From NCBI GenBank assembly GCA_937981995.1, contig CALJNC010000003.1:1-41545 (forward strand): a DNA stretch of 41,545 nt. Reading direction: 5' to 3'. Source of the DNA: an uncultured Chitinophagaceae bacterium. GTDB lineage: Bacteria; Bacteroidota; Bacteroidia; Chitinophagales; Chitinophagaceae. This document shows, piece after piece, positions 31,078 to 41,168 of this stretch. The notes beneath the pieces were generated by a model. The model ran no database searches, was not told where the DNA came from, and worked only from the letters and a program-made list of their open reading frames with translations. Position numbers and translations under genes: made by a program. Position 1 is the stretch's first letter, and every line of letters starts with the position of its first letter.

Positions 31078-33567
31078 ATGGCTAAAAAAAGTAGCACAAA
31101 ATCTCGTACAAAAAAAACAACTAAAAAGCCTTCTCCTCTTAAAGACGGACGGGCAAAGAAAATAGTTGGTATTATTATCATTCTTTTTGTATTCTTCTTG
31201 ATTACAGCGCTTTTCTCCTACCTATTTACTTGGCAGCAGGATCAAGATAAAGTAATGAGTGCAAGTGGTTTATGGAACTTTTTAGGAGATCAACAATCTG
31301 AAATTATAAATAGTGCAGGCCGCTTAGGCGCCATTACATCGCACAATTTAATTTATAAAGGTTTTGGATTGGCTTCATTTTTAATCCTCCCTTTACTTAT
31401 CATTTTTGCAATAAACTTACTGGCACCTAAAAAATGGCTACACTATTTAAAATCTACTTTTTATGTTGTGCTAAGCATCCTTTTATTAAGCCCTTTATTA
31501 TCATTCTTTTTAAATACTGAATCCTTAAACCAGCATAATACGTTTCGTTATGGTGGTGGCTTTGGTAATAATATTGTTTCTATCTTAAACGGAGCCTTAG
31601 GTTCAGCAGGGACTTTAGCCATTTTTATAGGTTTAGCGTTGTGCCTTATTGTATTTTGGTTTAACCCGATTCTCAAACTTCCTTTTTGGGATAAACTGAA
31701 AGAGCGTAAAAAGCAATTTGATGAGAACAAAGCAATTACTAAGCAACAGGAAAGCGAACTTTTAATTGAGGAAGAAATAAGCGAAACCGTAGTTCTAGAA
31801 CCCGAACCTGTGGTTGCGGCACCCGAAATTCTACAATTTGAAAAAACAGAAGAAGTTACCATTCCTGCCCCTGAAACAGAGCCTGTTGTTAAAAGTCCAT
31901 TTGACGAAACAGTAAGCCAAAACTCAGTTGAGCTTGAAACAGAAATACCAGAAACTATGCCAGCTCAACAAGAAGGCGACCTCGAACTAGAAGTCCAAGC
32001 CGCTGTTGCAGAAGAAAAAATAAATACAGGCGGGCAAGTTGCTAATGATGAACCGTATGACCCTTCATTAGATTTAAGTAATTATAAATTTCCTACCATA
32101 AATCTATTAGAGGATAGGAAAACCAGCGGTGTAAATATTGACAAAGCAGAATTAGAGAATAATAAAAATCAAATTATTCAAACCCTCAAAAGCTTTAAAA
32201 TTAATATTCAAAAAATATCAGCTACAGTAGGACCAACCGTTACACTTTATGAAATTGTACCAGCAGAAGGTGTGCGTATTTCTAAAATTAGAAACCTTGA
32301 AGATGATATAGCTTTAAACCTCGCAGCCTTAGGCATACGTATTATTGCACCTATCCCGGGTAAAGGAACAATAGGTATTGAGGTGCCTAATAAAAATAAG
32401 CAGATTGTAAATATGCGCACCTTGATAGCATCTGATAAATTTAAAAATACAGATGCTGCCTTACCAATAGCCATAGGAAAAACAATTGCCAATGAAAACT
32501 ACATTGTTGATTTAGCCAAGATGCCTCACCTATTAATGGCAGGTGCGACAGGTCAAGGTAAGTCTGTTGGGATTAATGCTTTGCTTGTTTCACTTTTGTA
32601 TAAAAAGCATCCTTCGCAATTAAAGTTTGTTTTGGTTGACCCTAAAAAAGTTGAACTTTCAGTTTATAGATTAATTGAAAAACACTTTTTAGCAAAATTG
32701 CCTAATGAAGAAGAAGCAATTATTACAGATACCAAAAAAGTAATCAATACCGTAAATGCACTTTGTATTGAAATGGATGAACGCTATGAATTACTCAAAA
32801 ATGCCGGTGCAAGAAACTTAGCTGAGTATAATGCTAAGTTCATTAAACGAAAACTAAACCCTGAAAAAGGGCATAAATTTTTACCATATATCGTTTTAGT
32901 AATTGATGAATTTGCAGATTTAATAATGACCGCCGGCAAAGAAATTGAAACGCCTATTGCTCGTTTGGCGCAATTAGCTCGTGCAATTGGTATCCATTTA
33001 ATTGTTGCTACACAACGTCCATCGGTTAATGTAATTACGGGTACCATTAAAGCCAACTTCCCTGCCCGAATGGCATTTAAAGTTTCATCTAAAATTGATT
33101 CAAGAACTATTTTAGATACAGGCGGTGCCGATCAATTAATTGGTCGAGGAGATTTATTAATTTCTAACGGTGGCGAATTAGTGCGTTTACAGTGTGCTTT
33201 TGTAGACACTCCTGAAGTAGAAGCCGTAGTAGAATTTATAGGTAACCAACGTGGCTACCCTACTGCCCATGACTTACCAGAGTATGTAGGAGCCGATGAT
33301 GAAGGTGTTACTCCAGGCCAGATGGATGTAAAAAACTTTGATAAAATATTTAGAGACGCTGCCATCATGGTTGTCACTTCTGAGAGCGGAAGTACCAGTA
33401 TGTTGCAGCGTAGATTCAACCTTGGCTATAACCGAGCGGGACGTATAATGGATCAAATGGAAGCCATCGGAATTGTAGGACCAAGTATGGGAAGTAAAAA
33501 GCGAGAAGTAATGGTAAAAACCGAAGCTGAACTTATGCAAGTACTGCAAGAAATTGGTGTGCCTTAA
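31078..33567 (+). CDS. ftsK: DNA translocase FtsK
   Basis: This 829-residue protein pumps chromosomal DNA at the division septum. A basic N-terminal tail precedes four membrane segments (about 28-50, 93-115, 125-145 and 175-197). An acidic Glu/Pro/Val-rich linker (about 218-320) follows. The motor domain then has Walker A AGATGQGKSV (near 488-497) and Walker B VLVIDEFADLIM (near 606-617). The C-terminal gamma winged helix (about 765-829, SMLQRRFNLGYNRAGRIMDQ) reads the orienting DNA sequences. The linker is short for FtsK but typical of Bacteroidota. Confidence 0.96.
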   Translation: MAKKSSTKSRTKKTTKKPSPLKDGRAKKIVGIIIILFVFFLITALFSYLFTWQQDQDKVMSASGLWNFLGDQQSEIINSAGRLGAITSHNLIYKGFGLASFLILPLLIIFAINLLAPKKWLHYLKSTFYVVLSILLLSPLLSFFLNTESLNQHNTFRYGGGFGNNIVSILNGALGSAGTLAIFIGLALCLIVFWFNPILKLPFWDKLKERKKQFDENKAITKQQESELLIEEEISETVVLEPEPVVAAPEILQFEKTEEVTIPAPETEPVVKSPFDETVSQNSVELETEIPETMPAQQEGDLELEVQAAVAEEKINTGGQVANDEPYDPSLDLSNYKFPTINLLEDRKTSGVNIDKAELENNKNQIIQTLKSFKINIQKISATVGPTVTLYEIVPAEGVRISKIRNLEDDIALNLAALGIRIIAPIPGKGTIGIEVPNKNKQIVNMRTLIASDKFKNTDAALPIAIGKTIANENYIVDLAKMPHLLMAGATGQGKSVGINALLVSLLYKKHPSQLKFVLVDPKKVELSVYRLIEKHFLAKLPNEEEAIITDTKKVINTVNALCIEMDERYELLKNAGARNLAEYNAKFIKRKLNPEKGHKFLPYIVLVIDEFADLIMTAGKEIETPIARLAQLARAIGIHLIVATQRPSVNVITGTIKANFPARMAFKVSSKIDSRTILDTGGADQLIGRGDLLISNGGELVRLQCAFVDTPEVEAVVEFIGNQRGYPTAHDLPEYVGADDEGVTPGQMDVKNFDKIFRDAAIMVVTSESGSTSMLQRRFNLGYNRAGRIMDQMEAIGIVGPSMGSKKREVMVKTEAELMQVLQEIGVP

Positions 33568-33641
33568 TTTCTATTTGATTCTTTTCAATTATACAGTTCT
33601 TAAAAGAATTAAATATGATAGTGCGATACCGTTAAAAGTAA

Positions 33642-35360
33642 ATGAAAAATAAAGTATCCTATATTGCGCTTTTAGGCATTACAATTTTCTCCATGCTTTG
33701 GGGAGCTTTTCATACAAAAACGTTACTGGATAAAAAGGAATCCATCATTAATTGGGATGGTTACGGCTATTATATGCACCTTCCTTCACTTTTCATATAT
33801 GGAGACCATTTAAACTACAAGAAAGTAAATAAAATAGCGAATTCCTATAATATCAATACTAGTTATCAATCCCGAGCTTTAAATGACAGCATCCATTATC
33901 CCGTTTATCCAATAGGGCAATCGGTTACTTGGCTTCCTTTTTTTACTGTGGCCCATTGGATTACTTACTTCACGAACGACCCCTCAGATGGTTTTTCAGC
34001 TCCATATCAATGGGCCGTATTTATTTCCAGTATCCTTTTCGTATTTATAGGATTTTATTTCAATCGTAAATTACTATTGTTTTTTTTTAAAGATAAAATG
34101 ACGGCGCTTGCCATGCTCTTAATTTTTTTGGCTTCAAACTATCTATATTATTCTCATTATGAAATTTCCTTAACACAGGTTTACCTATATGGTTATCTAT
34201 CTGTTTTCCTTTATTGTACAAATCAGTATAATACAACCAGACAAAGTAAATACTTATTATTGGCTAGTTTAGCATTGGGCATAGGTGTGCTTACTCGCAA
34301 TTCTGAAATTTTCTGGATTTTAATACCACTAATCATTGGAGTAAACATCAAAACTATATTTTCTAAACAAACTATTTTTTCGATAGTTAGAAAGGGGATT
34401 TTATTCAGCGCGATTGCTGGAGCCTTTTATATACTTTTTCAAGTTACCTATTATAAAATAAGTACGTACCAATGGTTCATAAATGGATATAGTGATCATA
34501 GTTTCAATTTTCTTCAACCCAATTTTACAGATTGCCTATTTGGATTTTATAAAGGGTGGTTTATATACACTCCCCTTGCCTTTTTATTTGTAGCAGGCTT
34601 TATTCTTATGTACAAAAAAAATAAAGATTGGTTCTACCCTTCTCTTATTTTCACCCTTCTTTATATTTATCTACTAATAAGTTGGGACGATTGGACTTAT
34701 GGTAGCACGTTTAGTTTTCGTCCTATAGTACCATGTTATTCTTTATTTATTCTCCCATTAGCGTATTGCTTAGAGTTTATTTTGATTAAAGCACGCTGGT
34801 TAAGCATTGTTTTAATTTTAGGAATTGTTTCCTTACAAACGATTCAAATGTGGCAATACAGTACAGGAATCTTACTTCGCGAAAAATATTCCTTCTCTTA
34901 TTACAAAAAAGTTTTCCTTAAACTCACTTTAAACAAAAAGGATAGAATAATTATTGACATTCCAACACATAAGTACAAGCACGACTACAAAGTTCTGCAA
35001 ACACTTCATTCAAAGAGTAAACTACATATTGGCGCTGCAGATAAACAACTTTTTTACCCGATTTACACACTACAAAATAAAACAATTAGACTTCAGACTA
35101 AAATCGATTACAGTTATATAGGAGACTCATACGGATCGTGGGATCAACCAAGGCTAATTACCCAAAGCAAACCTGCCAATACTCACACTTATTGGTCAGG
35201 ATTAAGGCTCCCAGAAATTATGAATGACAAAAGACGGGATACCATAATTTTTAACCAGTTTATAAATACTATCGGTGATAGCTTACAAATGTACATTGCT
35301 AGCGAGGTGCCCGACAGTATTGTAATTCATAACATCACTATAAAAGAACTAGAGAAGTAA
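33642..35360 (+). CDS. GT-C-like polytopic membrane protein
   Basis: This 572-residue protein has about eleven hydrophobic segments up to about residue 410 and a soluble C-terminal domain (about 430-572). The first external loop begins INWDGYGYYMHLPSLFIYGD; an Asp (39) just after helix 1, in an aromatic-rich loop, resembles the catalytic loop of GT-C glycosyltransferases (PMT/ArnT type), which use lipid-linked sugars. GVLTRNSEIFWILIP (about 213-227) also fits. The donor and acceptor are unknown, and no lipid-sugar genes adjoin it. It may be a mannosyltransferase-like enzyme or an unrelated transporter-like protein. Confidence 0.6.
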   Translation: MKNKVSYIALLGITIFSMLWGAFHTKTLLDKKESIINWDGYGYYMHLPSLFIYGDHLNYKKVNKIANSYNINTSYQSRALNDSIHYPVYPIGQSVTWLPFFTVAHWITYFTNDPSDGFSAPYQWAVFISSILFVFIGFYFNRKLLLFFFKDKMTALAMLLIFLASNYLYYSHYEISLTQVYLYGYLSVFLYCTNQYNTTRQSKYLLLASLALGIGVLTRNSEIFWILIPLIIGVNIKTIFSKQTIFSIVRKGILFSAIAGAFYILFQVTYYKISTYQWFINGYSDHSFNFLQPNFTDCLFGFYKGWFIYTPLAFLFVAGFILMYKKNKDWFYPSLIFTLLYIYLLISWDDWTYGSTFSFRPIVPCYSLFILPLAYCLEFILIKARWLSIVLILGIVSLQTIQMWQYSTGILLREKYSFSYYKKVFLKLTLNKKDRIIIDIPTHKYKHDYKVLQTLHSKSKLHIGAADKQLFYPIYTLQNKTIRLQTKIDYSYIGDSYGSWDQPRLITQSKPANTHTYWSGLRLPEIMNDKRRDTIIFNQFINTIGDSLQMYIASEVPDSIVIHNITIKELEK

Positions 35361-35380
35361 ATATTTAGTAATTTAGAAAG

Positions 35381-35743
35381 GTGAATATAGAAGAATACAG
35401 AGATTACTGTTTAAGCTTACCCTCTACTACCGAAGAGTTTCCTTTTGATAATAAAACACTAGTATTTAAAGTCTGTGGTAAAATGTTTGCCCTCACAAAT
35501 ATTGATTTATTCAAATCCATTAATTTAAAATGTGACCCAGAGTATGCAATCGAATTAAGAGAAAAGTTCCCCGCAGTTAAAGCAGGTTTTCACATGAGCA
35601 AAAAACATTGGAATACAATTGAAATGGACAACTCCATTCCAACGAAACAAATACAAGAATGGATAAAACATTCTTATGACATGGTTGTAAAAGGTTTGCC
35701 TAAAAAAGTAAGGGAAGAATTGAGCACTAGTAAAAAATCCTAA
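35381..35743 (+). CDS. MmcQ/YjbR-family protein
   Basis: This 120-residue protein has the compact YjbR fold: NIEEYRDYCLSLPSTTEEFP at the start, VFKVCGKMFAL in the central sheet, and HMSKKHWNTIEM before the C-terminal helices. Family members resemble DNA-binding proteins (CyaY-like fold), but the function is not settled. The start is GTG at 35381, preceded by AGAAAG, one of the few purine-rich sites in the window; there is no nearby ATG in frame. It follows the GT-C-like gene by 20 bp. Confidence 0.88.
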   Translation: MNIEEYRDYCLSLPSTTEEFPFDNKTLVFKVCGKMFALTNIDLFKSINLKCDPEYAIELREKFPAVKAGFHMSKKHWNTIEMDNSIPTKQIQEWIKHSYDMVVKGLPKKVREELSTSKKS

Positions 35744-35854
35744 AACTTAATTCCTAATTCAAACATTCGTAATTGAATATCTAGTCACCCTAAACTACCT
35801 ACATTCATACTTCAATCATTTCTTATAGTTTAGTAAAAAACTCCCAATTATAAA

Positions 35855-38734
35855 TTATCGAAGCAACGTCACATTTCCTTTCTTCTCAATGAATTTGTTT
35901 TTGTTTTTACAGCGTGCTTTTATATACCATATATACACACCTGTAGGGCATGCCTTGCCATTGTTTTGTTTGCCATTCCATCGGTAGCTCTGGTCTCCTG
36001 CTTTAAACATAAGTTCGCCCCAGCGATTATAAATTCTAAAATCTTCTATCTCTAAACTATAATTATTGGGGCCAAAACTGTGATTGTTCCTATTCACATT
36101 CTGACTATTGGGGCTAAATACATTGGGCATATAAATATCAGTACACTTTACTTTTACTTGCACTGTATCACGATCTATGCAGCCACCTCCATTACTACGC
36201 ACAACTTGTATATAAGTTATATCTTCTAGCGGGCGAGCTATCGCTCTGCCTTCTTCGTACACACCTTCTCGTAGAATATAGGTAAGCGGTAGCCAGCGTA
36301 GCTCGCAGGTCAATGGGTCGCATCTAAAATTTGTACCACCCAGGGTTACCCCCTCTCCATCAAAAATTTCAAGGTCGGGGCCAGCATCTGCTCGGATATC
36401 TGATACACTTATCGTAGCGCTCAAGTTAGCTGTGCAGCCTGAGGTATTGCTTGTAACCAAGGCCTCATACACGGTATCTTGTATGGGCCATACTTTTACT
36501 GTAGGACCTGTGGTACTGCTTATATTATAGTTGGGGCTGAAGGTACTTACATCGGCTCCTGCGCCAAACACACTTAGGCTTACTGTATCCCCTTGGCATA
36601 TATCGTTTTTGCTTGTATTTATAAAAGGAGCAAATACAGCATCATAATCTATGCTTGCCGTATCGCTGACCATAAAGCAACCTAGCGTATCCGTAAGGCT
36701 TACAATATACTGGGTACCCATGTTGGGGTTTACCCAAATGGCTTGGGTATTATTACTGCCATAAATACCAGCTAATGGTTGCCAGCTAATGATTTGGGCG
36801 CTAGGATCTAAGCTGCTGCTAATAGTAGATTGCAACTGCACGCTATCTGTTGAACCACAGACTTTTAAATCGGTCGCTGTTACGCTATACTGCTGTTGTA
36901 CGGTAATAGTTACCGTATCTCGCGCCTTACAACTGCCCGTCAGTTGACTCTCGGCTTCGTAGGTGGTCGTTTGGTTGGGCGTGGCGATGGGGCTTTGGCA
37001 CGTATTGCAACTCAGGCTTGCATTACTCCCGCTCAGTACATTCCATTGTATATTACTACCCGCTCCTTGCGTAAACAATGGTACCCCATCGCCTTGGCAA
37101 ATGGTGGTATCTGGTATGCCGCTAATACCGTTTGGACTTATAAAAATTTTAAATACTCTACTTGTATTGTGTATATAGTCACTCACTGTGCAGGAACTAT
37201 CAACAATATCGAGCACTATACTATACCATCCACTATCTGTAGGTAAGGTATTCCATGTAAATAAACCTCGCACACTATCCGTTGCATTGTTGGTATAGCT
37301 CAGATTACTAGTTGGAATATGAACTGCATGGTTATCAGTTACTGTAAGATAGCCCACACCTTGAGGCTCTATGATATCAAAAGGGATTTGGATATTAGCA
37401 CCCGCACAAGCATAAAACTCATTGTTAGGGCCCATGGCCGCTTGCTGCACATTGGGTGTATCAACCAGAAATTGTGGATTGCTAAAATAAGCGCTATCAA
37501 CTGTATGTAGTCTAATGACCCGATAACTAGAACTAAGCCAAGCACCTTGCCTATACTCATCACACTTTACAGTAACATATACATGCTGATTGACTGATTT
37601 TGTATAAAAACGAATTTCACCCGTTTGAGGGTCTACACTATAGGTACTATCACAATCAAAAGGATTATGCAAGTAATCATAAGTAGCACAATTAGGAAAT
37701 GGGCCCTGACCCGGTAAGCATTTATAACCCTCCCACAGCGTATCTACACTTACTGCAAGCGTATCGAACCAATTTATAACAGGGTTCCATTGTAAGTACA
37801 AATGATGGGGCAATAAATCACCATAGAGACTTAAATCTTGACCACGCCAAGGGACGCCATTACCAACTGTGGCACCCTGGGAAGCACTAAAAGACAGGCT
37901 ATCCCCATCTGGATCTACCGCATTAAGCGGTATGGAGTTCCAGGTATTAATAGGACACCTAAAGTCCATTTGGCTGAGGTAGTGCGGCATTTGATTGCTC
38001 TGCGCATTACTAAACTGGATAAGCGGGAAATGCCCCTGTAGCTGAGCGGAATCTTTTTCCGCAAAAATATAAGGATTGATTGAATTCCAATTACCGCATA
38101 AATTCCGTAAATTGGTTGATAAATCCAGAAAAGAACTTTCTCTTCCATTTCCTATGTAACTCGACCTTATTCGACTTATTTGCCATTTGCCACAAGTATA
38201 TGGTAGATACACTATCTTATGATACCAATACTCTCGCATATAGCTTACCGTATCATAAGGAAAAATGGCTACAAAAACGCCTGGAAAAGACAATCTTACT
38301 AAGGTATCGGGGGGTAGACCTGAGCAATTTTTATGAATGGCTACATTATTAGGAAAACCGGTGAAGGGATTAGCGCTTAATGTGTCCACCAAAGGAATCC
38401 CAAAAGCATAATCACCAAATGAAAAAGTATCAACAACACTAAACTTACCGCTACAAGTATCGGTCAGCGCATAATACCCCAAATACCCCTGATTCCCAGA
38501 GGTCTGTGGAGCCCCTTGCTGTTCCTTCTGCATACCAAAATTGGCATCATTTATGCGCAAAAAGAACTCATAGGCCGAATCTGCAATATCGGGCCTATGA
38601 ATTAGCATGGTTTCGCCACCGCCTGTAAACTGAGTATGTATTGTAGGTCTGAGCAGCTGATTGGAGCATATTTGGCCGCAAAGCTTGCCGCTAATAGATA
38701 ATAAAATACTTAATAATAATAGGGCTTGACGCAT
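35855..38734 (-). CDS. T9SS type B (gliding-motility C-terminal domain) secreted protein
   Basis: This 959-residue protein has a signal peptide (about 1-20) and a large extracellular region. It contains Ig/PKD-like repeats around 550-800, such as DTTICQGDGVPLFTQGAGSN and VSLTDTLGCF. The C-terminal domain (about 868-959) reads DIYMPNVFSPN, then FRIYNRWGELMF and CPTGVYIWYIKA, the CHU_C/type B sorting signal used with PorP/SprF-type helpers for T9SS export and surface attachment. It is likely an adhesin or surface protein; cargo function is not recognisable. A -7-like box lies 5 nt before the ATG. Base composition is somewhat GC-richer than neighbouring genes. Confidence 0.9.
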   Translation of the reverse strand: MRQALLLLSILLSISGKLCGQICSNQLLRPTIHTQFTGGGETMLIHRPDIADSAYEFFLRINDANFGMQKEQQGAPQTSGNQGYLGYYALTDTCSGKFSVVDTFSFGDYAFGIPLVDTLSANPFTGFPNNVAIHKNCSGLPPDTLVRLSFPGVFVAIFPYDTVSYMREYWYHKIVYLPYTCGKWQISRIRSSYIGNGRESSFLDLSTNLRNLCGNWNSINPYIFAEKDSAQLQGHFPLIQFSNAQSNQMPHYLSQMDFRCPINTWNSIPLNAVDPDGDSLSFSASQGATVGNGVPWRGQDLSLYGDLLPHHLYLQWNPVINWFDTLAVSVDTLWEGYKCLPGQGPFPNCATYDYLHNPFDCDSTYSVDPQTGEIRFYTKSVNQHVYVTVKCDEYRQGAWLSSSYRVIRLHTVDSAYFSNPQFLVDTPNVQQAAMGPNNEFYACAGANIQIPFDIIEPQGVGYLTVTDNHAVHIPTSNLSYTNNATDSVRGLFTWNTLPTDSGWYSIVLDIVDSSCTVSDYIHNTSRVFKIFISPNGISGIPDTTICQGDGVPLFTQGAGSNIQWNVLSGSNASLSCNTCQSPIATPNQTTTYEAESQLTGSCKARDTVTITVQQQYSVTATDLKVCGSTDSVQLQSTISSSLDPSAQIISWQPLAGIYGSNNTQAIWVNPNMGTQYIVSLTDTLGCFMVSDTASIDYDAVFAPFINTSKNDICQGDTVSLSVFGAGADVSTFSPNYNISSTTGPTVKVWPIQDTVYEALVTSNTSGCTANLSATISVSDIRADAGPDLEIFDGEGVTLGGTNFRCDPLTCELRWLPLTYILREGVYEEGRAIARPLEDITYIQVVRSNGGGCIDRDTVQVKVKCTDIYMPNVFSPNSQNVNRNNHSFGPNNYSLEIEDFRIYNRWGELMFKAGDQSYRWNGKQNNGKACPTGVYIWYIKARCKNKNKFIEKKGNVTLLR

Positions 38735-38739
38735 TAATA

Positions 38740-38747
38740 TAAAATTA
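38740..38747 (-). promoter_or_regulatory. -7-like box TAATTTTA before the type B cargo gene
   Basis: This minus-strand TAnnTTTA box ends 5 nt before the ATG at 38734, within the 26-bp gap after the type A cargo gene. Confidence 0.35.
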
Positions 38748-38760
38748 CTTAAATATTTAA

Positions 38761-40752
38761 TTAAGGTAATACTTTAATTACTTCTTTTTGATGATTTATT
38801 TTCTGTAGCTCTACAAGATATAGAGCTGCAGGCAAATCAGCTAGATTGTACTGCACAAGCTTTAGGTCTTCGCCACCTAAGCTAAGCACTACTTTACCAC
38901 TCATATCGTAAATATTAATGGTTTTTATTTCATCGGTTACATTCCAATAAATCATCCCATTACTGCTCCATAGATCTTTACTGATAAGCTGTTCTTCAAT
39001 ACCACCTTTGCCCGGTTTAAAAGGTGTACTATTGCACCAATTAGAAGCTATTGGAACGGCAATATTGGTCAAATTCATGGGCATATTAATAAGATTTACC
39101 GTGTTTAGGCTAGAGTTTTGAGTATTAACACCTGACACATCTACAATATTAACCGGATTCGTAGGCTCTGGGTTTAAGGTTTCAGTATAACAATTGTTCC
39201 ACATAGTAGACCCATTAGATAATATTGCGGTTTGCTCTCTGATACCCGTAGACATCCCCGTGGTTCCTATATGCATAGCTCCTGCACCGGGTGTATTAAA
39301 ATCATGCTTTACAAACTGCTGGTAGGCATATAGTTGGCTTGGGTATTGCTTAGTGGCATCATAAGCATCATAATAGAAACCAGTACTTATTTGACGAGGA
39401 AAGGCACTATGTTGAAACATACCGGGGGTCCCTGGCCAACTGCCTGCATTAAAGGTAGTGGCATCATTATAATCAACCTCTAATAAAGCGGGTAGATTAT
39501 TTGTATTAGACCCATGTACTGGGCTGATATAATTACACTCCATTAAACGGACTCCTATCATTCGCGTGAGCGGATTTGGGTTCCAATCTTCTTGAAAAAT
39601 TCCTTCAGTATAGGCCCAGCCAAAAGTCGTTTGGAAATTAGGATCCCAGGTGGGGTTCATATTATGATAAGGCAAGCCATAAGCACCTGGCCCACCTAGC
39701 CAGCTATACGAGGAGGTATTATTCCGCAAGGCGGCAGAATTATTACTGGCAAAACTAGATACATTGGATATTTTGTCATAAAAGAAGGTCATATTAGCTT
39801 CGGGCAAATTGGCAATACCGGCGATAAGAATTACATCTTGGCCCTGATCATAAATGGCTGATTGGGCATTGTGTAAATCCAAGTTCGAATTACCAATACT
39901 ATAGAGGGATAAGTCATTAGCTGCTAAATTGTAGCCAGCTCTAAGGTAAAACAGCTCTTCACTACCCACGGTTCCACCTACAAAATATCCACCATTTGCA
40001 GGCGCATCAATTTCGGTAATACAAGCTGGAAAAATAATATCGTTAATTAAAGGAGTATTAAGAGAAGTAAGAGCCGTTTCCATATAATTGCAAGGGCCTG
40101 CTGGGTCAAACTCCATGATAAATAAGTGATTCTGAAATAAGGTATTAATACCCTGCCCAGTAATGGCATACTCAAATGGAGCATTGTTCGTTACAGGGCA
40201 AATATCTGTAACCGTAAGGCCAAAACCATTTGATAACTGACCAGATTGGCTTAAGTTTAAGTCACTATCAAAGGTCATATACATAGGTGCACCATTACCG
40301 GGAGAATTGGAACATACGATATAAGGATTGTTCGTAGGACTAGCAGGATTGTGCGCTGCCGTAACGGGTATAAAATCTATACCAAAAGAAGATTCATAAA
40401 TATCGCTTACTAATTGATTACCATTGATATCTAATAAGGTAACCATTATTGTTATATCAGGTGCAAGCCCATGATCTTCTACAGCTCTAAACATAATGGT
40501 AGCACCAGTTGGATAAGTACCGGAACTAGCTCCATCAAACTTAAGCAATATTGTTTCGTTCTCATGGGTTTGATTATAATTTGTACCTGCAACTGGTGGA
40601 TTTGGTGCCGAGGGTACATTCATAAACTCCTGAGCCCAATCCTGGGCTTGTGCGCCTATTGTCAGACAGCACACTATTAGCAGTGCTGCTAGGCTTTTTA
40701 TCACCGTTTTACATGGGGCGGGTCTCATAAACCCGAAATTTTTACTTTTCAT
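38761..40752 (-). CDS. T9SS type A sorting-domain secreted protein
   Basis: This 663-residue protein has a long signal peptide (cleavage about after AQA, 36). The central region (about 40-560) is unassigned and rich in Asn, Thr and aromatic residues. The C-terminal domain (about 590-663) has IKTINIYDMSGKVVLSLGGE and ALYLVELQ, the Por_Sec_tail type A signal that is cut off when cargo is attached to the surface or released. An earlier or later ATG (residue 9) is possible as the start. The gene lies 26 bp upstream of the type B cargo gene on the same strand. No enzymatic motif is visible. Confidence 0.85.
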   Translation of the reverse strand: MKSKNFGFMRPAPCKTVIKSLAALLIVCCLTIGAQAQDWAQEFMNVPSAPNPPVAGTNYNQTHENETILLKFDGASSGTYPTGATIMFRAVEDHGLAPDITIMVTLLDINGNQLVSDIYESSFGIDFIPVTAAHNPASPTNNPYIVCSNSPGNGAPMYMTFDSDLNLSQSGQLSNGFGLTVTDICPVTNNAPFEYAITGQGINTLFQNHLFIMEFDPAGPCNYMETALTSLNTPLINDIIFPACITEIDAPANGGYFVGGTVGSEELFYLRAGYNLAANDLSLYSIGNSNLDLHNAQSAIYDQGQDVILIAGIANLPEANMTFFYDKISNVSSFASNNSAALRNNTSSYSWLGGPGAYGLPYHNMNPTWDPNFQTTFGWAYTEGIFQEDWNPNPLTRMIGVRLMECNYISPVHGSNTNNLPALLEVDYNDATTFNAGSWPGTPGMFQHSAFPRQISTGFYYDAYDATKQYPSQLYAYQQFVKHDFNTPGAGAMHIGTTGMSTGIREQTAILSNGSTMWNNCYTETLNPEPTNPVNIVDVSGVNTQNSSLNTVNLINMPMNLTNIAVPIASNWCNSTPFKPGKGGIEEQLISKDLWSSNGMIYWNVTDEIKTINIYDMSGKVVLSLGGEDLKLVQYNLADLPAALYLVELQKINHQKEVIKVLP

Positions 40753-41018
40753 ATTTTAATTGTTTTTGTGAAATACTAAGGTCATTAAGCAAATGTTAAA
40801 ATCCCAAAATGTGACAATAGACTATTCCTGAATTTTTGATAGAAAATCACTGTTAATGAAAAAGGGTTATCCCTGAATTTTTTTAGACTTTTCCTATATG
40901 AATTTTCCTAAATAATTGACTATTAAATCACTAAGGATTAAGCTTTTATGACCTAGGTTATTGCTCCCTTTCTCGCCCAAATCATGTTTCTAATTTCAGT
41001 TGCCTTAAAACAAAAATT

Positions 41019-41168
41019 ATGAAAAACATGAGAAAAACCATCATCGCAATGAGCATCCTTTTGGGTGCGTTCGCAACCCTTAGTTTCGACTACAGTCCTA
41101 CGGAAGCACTGCCCTCCGAACAGCAAATTTTAAACTATATGGAGGTCCATGGGCTAGAAACCTTTTGA
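41019..41168 (+). CDS. Short secreted peptide, possibly extended by -1 frameshift to 41224
   Basis: From ATG 41019 the frame encodes 49 residues: a clear signal peptide (MRKTIIAMSILLGAFATLS, cleavage near 22) then a short polar peptide to TGA at 41166. In the -1 frame the DNA stays open from TAG near 41079 through 41166 to TAA at 41222-41224 and encodes a coherent tail (YGGPWARNLLIINNPGGTD, then ATVELTIIE) with no ATG of its own. The heptamer T TTA AAC at 41129-41135 is in the correct phase for -1 slippage; slipping there would give a 68-residue product. A one-base deletion in a once intact gene is an equal or better explanation. A strong terminator follows. No family is recognised. Confidence 0.5.
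   Translation: MKNMRKTIIAMSILLGAFATLSFDYSPTEALPSEQQILNYMEVHGLETF

Noticed and set aside
35753-35776. ATTCAA/TTGAAT hairpin as terminator after the YjbR gene.
   Set aside because: The stem is short with a 10-nt AT-rich loop and no following T-run; no support beyond chance.
36896-38352. Several plus-strand reading frames of 60-116 codons opposite the type B cargo gene.
   Set aside because: They overlap one another in several frames, resemble no family, and lie within a single long secreted protein.
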